Source: Escarpia spicata (lineage: Eukaryota > Annelida > Polychaeta > Sabellida > Siboglinidae). From it: DNA of 64,000 bases. The stretch spans positions 21,205,526 through 21,269,525 of the forward strand of contig OZ023213.1 of NCBI GenBank assembly GCA_963995525.1. Direction: 5' to 3'. Below, piece after piece: positions 60,490 through 64,000 of this stretch. The notes beneath the pieces were generated by a model. That model saw only the letters and a program-made list of their open reading frames with translations, was not told the origin of the DNA and did no database searches. A program made the position numbers and the translations under genes. How positions within the stretch are numbered: the first letter of the stretch is position 1; the number at the start of each line of letters is the position of its first letter.

Positions 60490-61104
60490 ATGACGATACT
60501 AGGCCCCGGTGGCGACGAACTTCCTGGTGGTGATCTCGCAAAATAATTTTACGCAAAGTATGAAATAAGAGACATCCTTGGAAAGTAAGTCACTGACTGT
60601 CGCTCCTATTTAATATGTCCATTGTCACGATTATGCTTTTAAGACGAACATGTATCACACTTATTAAATATATAATTTGAACTGGATTAAGTGTGTGTGC
60701 ACACGGACACGTGTATCTACCATGACATTTTTGTACATGTAAAAAAATTGATCCCGGTCAGCGTAAAGGCCTGGCATTATATGCACCATCATTGTCCCTA
60801 CCCCTGCAGAGGAACAGTGTCATCCAGTGCACATATCAACTGAAAGACTGCTCTACCTTCCTATCCAAGGTATACCTGATGTAAGACAAACTTAATATTG
60901 GCCATGGAAATATAACAATCTCAACATTTATAATTTCAGCCTCTATTCCCATGACTTTTCTTACATGTTGTAAAGTTCTCTTTCCTACCACTGGAGGCAT
61001 AAACAGTTCTGTACGACGATGTACAGGCCACGGGTAACGGATTTGCCGTGAAGATCATCGATTTGACAGGGGAGACGGAGAATGTCTACTTGGATATAGA
61101 ATAA
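60490..61104 (+). pseudogene. Phosphorylase-kinase gamma (PHKG-like) N-terminal fragment, decayed
   Basis: An ATG at 60490 opens MTILGPGGDELP, a TAA follows at 60544-60546, then FYAKYEIRDILG and a GGAAA|GTAAGT donor at 60584/60585. A second exon from about 60997 reads INSSVRRC, shifts frame, and continues ATGNGFAVKIIDLTGE to about 61083. These match in order the start, the glycine-rich loop and the ATP-binding Lys (FAVKII) of the catalytic gamma subunit of phosphorylase kinase, which activates glycogen phosphorylase. The premature stop replaces a residue normally just before the F-Y pair, and about five bases are missing after VRRC. The intron is retained, so it is not a processed copy. The rest of the kinase was not found before 61933. 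Confidence 0.65.
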
Positions 61105-61930
61105 TCAACACAACACAGCGCGCAGTTAGAACAATCCAACATTATGAGAGATTAGCAGCAACTTGAACGCCAACCGTTGAGTAATTTCGATGCATCTTCC
61201 TCACTGTTTAGACTTTTGAAACTCTTCAGGGTTAGGGATGGGGATATTATTAGGGTTCGGCTTAGTTCTTGGATTCGGCATCATAATACCTCTTGATTGG
61301 TAGGCCAAACGGATACGTTGGGGGGAGTCGAATGATTCTGTTTCGGATGATTCAGCCGAGATGAATCCGAAAAGGAAAGGTCAGAGTTGAATAGGAAAGG
61401 TCTGAAGCGGGGCAAAGAGAACACGTACATGTTTTCTTCAGTCATATATTAATAGTACGAATTACACGTTACATGTTTATGAGGGTGCAGGACACGCAGG
61501 CAATGACATTGTATGTTGGCATCGCGCCATGTATTTATAGCGAAACAATTTGTACAACCTCCGTACTTTTTGTCACCATGATAGAATTATGTGCATTATG
61601 TTTTGTGTTGCACACTCTATACATAATGTGTTCCATATGTGTGCTTATTAAAAACAAAACAAATGTGTTTTGATAACAAAATAATTCAGTATCGCTATCA
61701 GTATATTTTGTATAACATACCTACAAAAAACCTATCAGCCTTTGGTACCATTCTCTTTGATTTTGTATTTAACATGTGCTAACTTTATATACAAGTTTAA
61801 AATAATAGGGTGAAACACAAACGTGAGTTTTTCTCAAAGCCAACCAAATGGATTGCTCGCGTTTTTCACTGAAACCCTTCATAATTATATAATATCATCT
61901 TCGGAACTAGGAACTTACAGCGGTACTGTC
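61105..61930. other. No gene recognised; likely 3' UTR side of the transporter
   Basis: Sequence just right of 61700 should be the 3' UTR of the minus-strand transporter, but no clean AATAAA on the minus strand was seen. At 61185-61400 degenerate GGATTCGG/GATTCAG words recur. Confidence 0.35.
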
Positions 61931-61933
61931 TAT

Positions 61934-63210
61934 TTACAACTTAGTGCACAGTTTCCCGTCGTCGCTAAAGGCAGGATTGTGTTCTCCAATAATTTTCTCC
62001 GTCTTGTTTTCTTTACTGTCAACGTCGTCGGCGGCATGGAAACACTTGAAGACATCGAGACGCGGTGACAGCCATCCCGCGCGGAACAAGACGTGAGCGA
62101 TGTAGGATACCACGATTATGCATATCAAATTAACGACCATCACCAGTGTCTTGAAAGCAAACGGATACTCCACTAAGGCAGGCAGACCCAGCAAAGGTTC
62201 TCCTCCGATCAACCGTAAGAAGGCACCACACAGATAGCCGAAGAGCGAGCCGTAGGAGTTGGTCATCGGGAGGTAGAAGACGCAGAAGAGTTGAGGGAAG
62301 ATTATGACGAACACAAGGTCGCCGGACATCACAAAGAGACCGTAGATCGTGTTCACGGCAATCGCCATCATTGCAGCACAAGCCCCTTCCACGACGATGC
62401 CGCAACGCAGAACCCAAAGCAGTTCCCGCTCTGACGTCTGCAAGACATATGTCAACATTTGGATTATAATGACGATATTGATCGATCTGACAGAAACAGA
62501 ACTACGTCGAGTAGATGCCATTAGTACAGACGTCAGCGGAAGAGAGATGAACCTAGCAAGTGTCAGGTGTTAATGCGGACATCATTAATGCTTTTCGTGA
62601 CATACCTTGTTAACAAATCACATGAATACTATCCTAAATCTCTTACATTGGCAATTAACTATGGCCTTCTGTGCAATTCGTTCTTTTATTTAAACATTAT
62701 TCTTATTGTTTCTATTAATTATTGTTGCAATATGTACATAACATATTCATTTGTAATTAGGTGTATCAAATATATGTTTCTGTTCTCCCGAGGAAACATA
62801 ATTTTCTTGTTGTAAGCTAATCCTTCATACGCGTATTTATTGTCAAAGTTCCTCTCCCATACCACAGTAGCGTCTGGTGATTCCTGCATCACAACACACC
62901 TATTTATTCAAACACAGTTCCGTCTGTAATGTGCACTGGTGTATTTATCTACGTACATGGTACTTTTCTCCATCATGTCGCGTCGAACAGGCATTTCTGA
63001 CGGGAAGGTAGACGTGGCGGGCGAACATGGAACTTGCCGACAGCATGGACGAGTCGACGGACGACATCACGGCAGCCGATATGGCACCGAGGCCGATAAT
63101 GGCGACCGGAAGTGGCGTCAGATACTGCAGCACTAGCGGCAGCACGAGCTTGTAGTCTTCCGGGGGAATCGGAACCTCGCCGTGGAAGCGATAGTCCGTG
63201 GCGTTCCAGT
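61934..63210 (-). CDS. High-affinity choline transporter-like (SLC5A7 family), last two exons
   Basis: The upstream exon runs from 63210, after a GTGTGATCAG acceptor, to about 62957 at a CAT|GTACGT donor. It encodes [15 protein letters not shown], then [18 protein letters not shown], then [18 protein letters not shown], matching a transmembrane region and sodium-site helix of SLC5 choline transporters. The last exon (62437-61934, after CTTGCAG) begins [16 protein letters not shown] and goes on through [34 protein letters not shown] and [13 protein letters not shown]. It has four or five membrane segments and a cytoplasmic tail from [12 protein letters not shown] to the stop. Such proteins carry sodium-coupled choline uptake in cholinergic neurons; the substrate here is inferred. 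The linker between exons is longer than usual if the GTACGT donor is used. The start lies beyond 64000. Confidence 0.85.
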
Positions 63211-64000
63211 CTGATCACACGAAGAAATGTTTGTAAGCATTGACATCGGAAAGTGATGGATATTCGGGGAGATGAGGTTCACCGGTTACCTCCAACTGCA
63301 CCCCAATGGGGCTTTCTAAAATCCACGTTGAAGCTCGCTAAAAAACATTAAATTGCACCCCTGTTGAAGCTCCACAAAAACACATCTTCAGGCTCTCAAA
63401 AAAACAATTGCACCTGTCTTGAGGCTCCCCAATCCCCCCCCTAAGGCTCCCCACACAACCCCACCTAGAAACCCTCCGAGGTCCTCCTATTGCACCTCAA
63501 AATACACTCCCATCCCTAAATAGTAGGGATTAAACCTATCTCCAGCCCCCAACCAAACATATTTGCGCCCACCAACCCCCCCCCCCCCCCCCCCCGATTC
63601 TGACGCCTTGTATTTACGTGAAGGAATAGGGTAGATTAAATAACAGAATATATTTATTTCCACTAATGGAATTTTAACATGTGTACTATTATACTTTAAA
63701 CACCACGAGCAACACATTAAAATTAACATCTTCAATAACGTTATATCTATTGTGATTATAGGCTGTCATTCAGGTAGACGAACAGCAAGTGGAATAGTTG
63801 CTATATAATATGCGTGTCACGAGAATGTACATAAAATCAATGACTTCGCATTTATCCCTTCAAACACTGTACAATCTCATTTGTAGTAACAAAATCGTAG
63901 CTAAAATGTGCTTATCGTGTGTATACTGTTGCCAACGTCTTTGAATAAATGTTCATTTATTCATTCAGTTAACATCTTTTCTATTGATTGTGTAAATATT
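63211..64000. other. Intron of the transporter gene
   Basis: This is upstream of the 63210 acceptor on the minus strand. No further SLC5 exon is readable up to the window edge. It contains the minisatellite at 63295-63500 and a poly-C run at 63579-63595. Confidence 0.6.
63295..63500. repeat. GAGGCTCCCC minisatellite
   Basis: About seven units of 25-32 bases share TTGCACCY, GTTGAAGCTCC or GAGGCTCCCC, and an A-rich spacer. Confidence 0.65.

Noticed and set aside
60810..60869. A possible exon between a CCCTGCAG acceptor and a CCAAG|GTATAC donor that could splice to 61003
   Set aside because: It gives an open frame, but the PHKG alignment joins 60584 to about 60997 directly and leaves no room for it. 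Its sequence matches nothing in the kinase.

Overview
The window is eukaryotic nuclear DNA from an animal, most likely a marine invertebrate (a deuterostome or lophotrochozoan; I cannot narrow it further). The grounds are introns with GT..AG boundaries, AATAAA signals, a tRNA-derived SINE, several clades of non-LTR retrotransposon, hAT and PIF/Harbinger DNA transposons, very long (TG)n tracts, and the 3' half of a choline-transporter-like (SLC5A7 family) gene. There are no bacterial operons, CRISPR arrays or rRNA genes. Intact coding sequence is scarce and most of the window is layered, decaying mobile DNA. I saw no convincing new biological system; the interest lies in its insertion history.

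Layout. 1-3 kb holds a decayed PHD-finger exon and the last two exons of an unrecognised gene. 2.8-12.2 kb (block A) and about 33.6-47.9 kb (block B) are two diverged direct copies of one ancestral segment, offset by about 29-36 kb. They share a hAT-like MITE, a CR1/L2-like LINE, an RTE/Ingi-like LINE tail, another LINE 3' end and an LTR-like promoter segment. Block B later took a 1.4-kb hAT into the LINE and a 2.5-kb BED-finger hAT; for the latter, block A still shows the empty site. Block A carries a PIF/Harbinger (HARBI1-like) transposase exon and about 1.9 kb at its left end that block B lacks.

Between the blocks lie a 2.35-kb (TG)n compound satellite (13.9-16.2 kb), a 0.75-kb CCCTAT..TTAACATGGG satellite (17.6-18.35 kb), a long inverted-repeat element (20.0-20.6 kb), a nested stack at 21.5-26.0 kb (hAT-like MITE, a LINE inside it, three further insertions inside the LINE), a CT tract (27.4 kb), a GTATCGTGCCCTC-type minisatellite (28.4 kb), a CpG-rich promoter-like patch (29.1 kb) and an ORF resembling a hAT-type transposon protein (30.4-31.2 kb).

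To the right of block B are a second large microsatellite (48.5-49.0 kb), a LINE tail (50 kb), an internally deleted Gypsy-like LTR element carrying its own MITE (51.4-52.8 kb), tandem repeats (53.6 and 54.0-54.7 kb), a spliced integrase zinc-binding (H2C2) exon on the minus strand (55.6 kb), a SINE (56.2 kb), a hAT-like element with perfect 8-bp target duplications (58.65-59.86 kb), a decayed phosphorylase-kinase gamma N-terminal gene fragment (60.5-61.1 kb), and the last two exons of the SLC5A7-like transporter on the minus strand (61.9-63.2 kb), whose earlier exons lie beyond the window.

Limits: family names rest on motifs read by eye, identities are visual, and LINE clade assignment is tentative.
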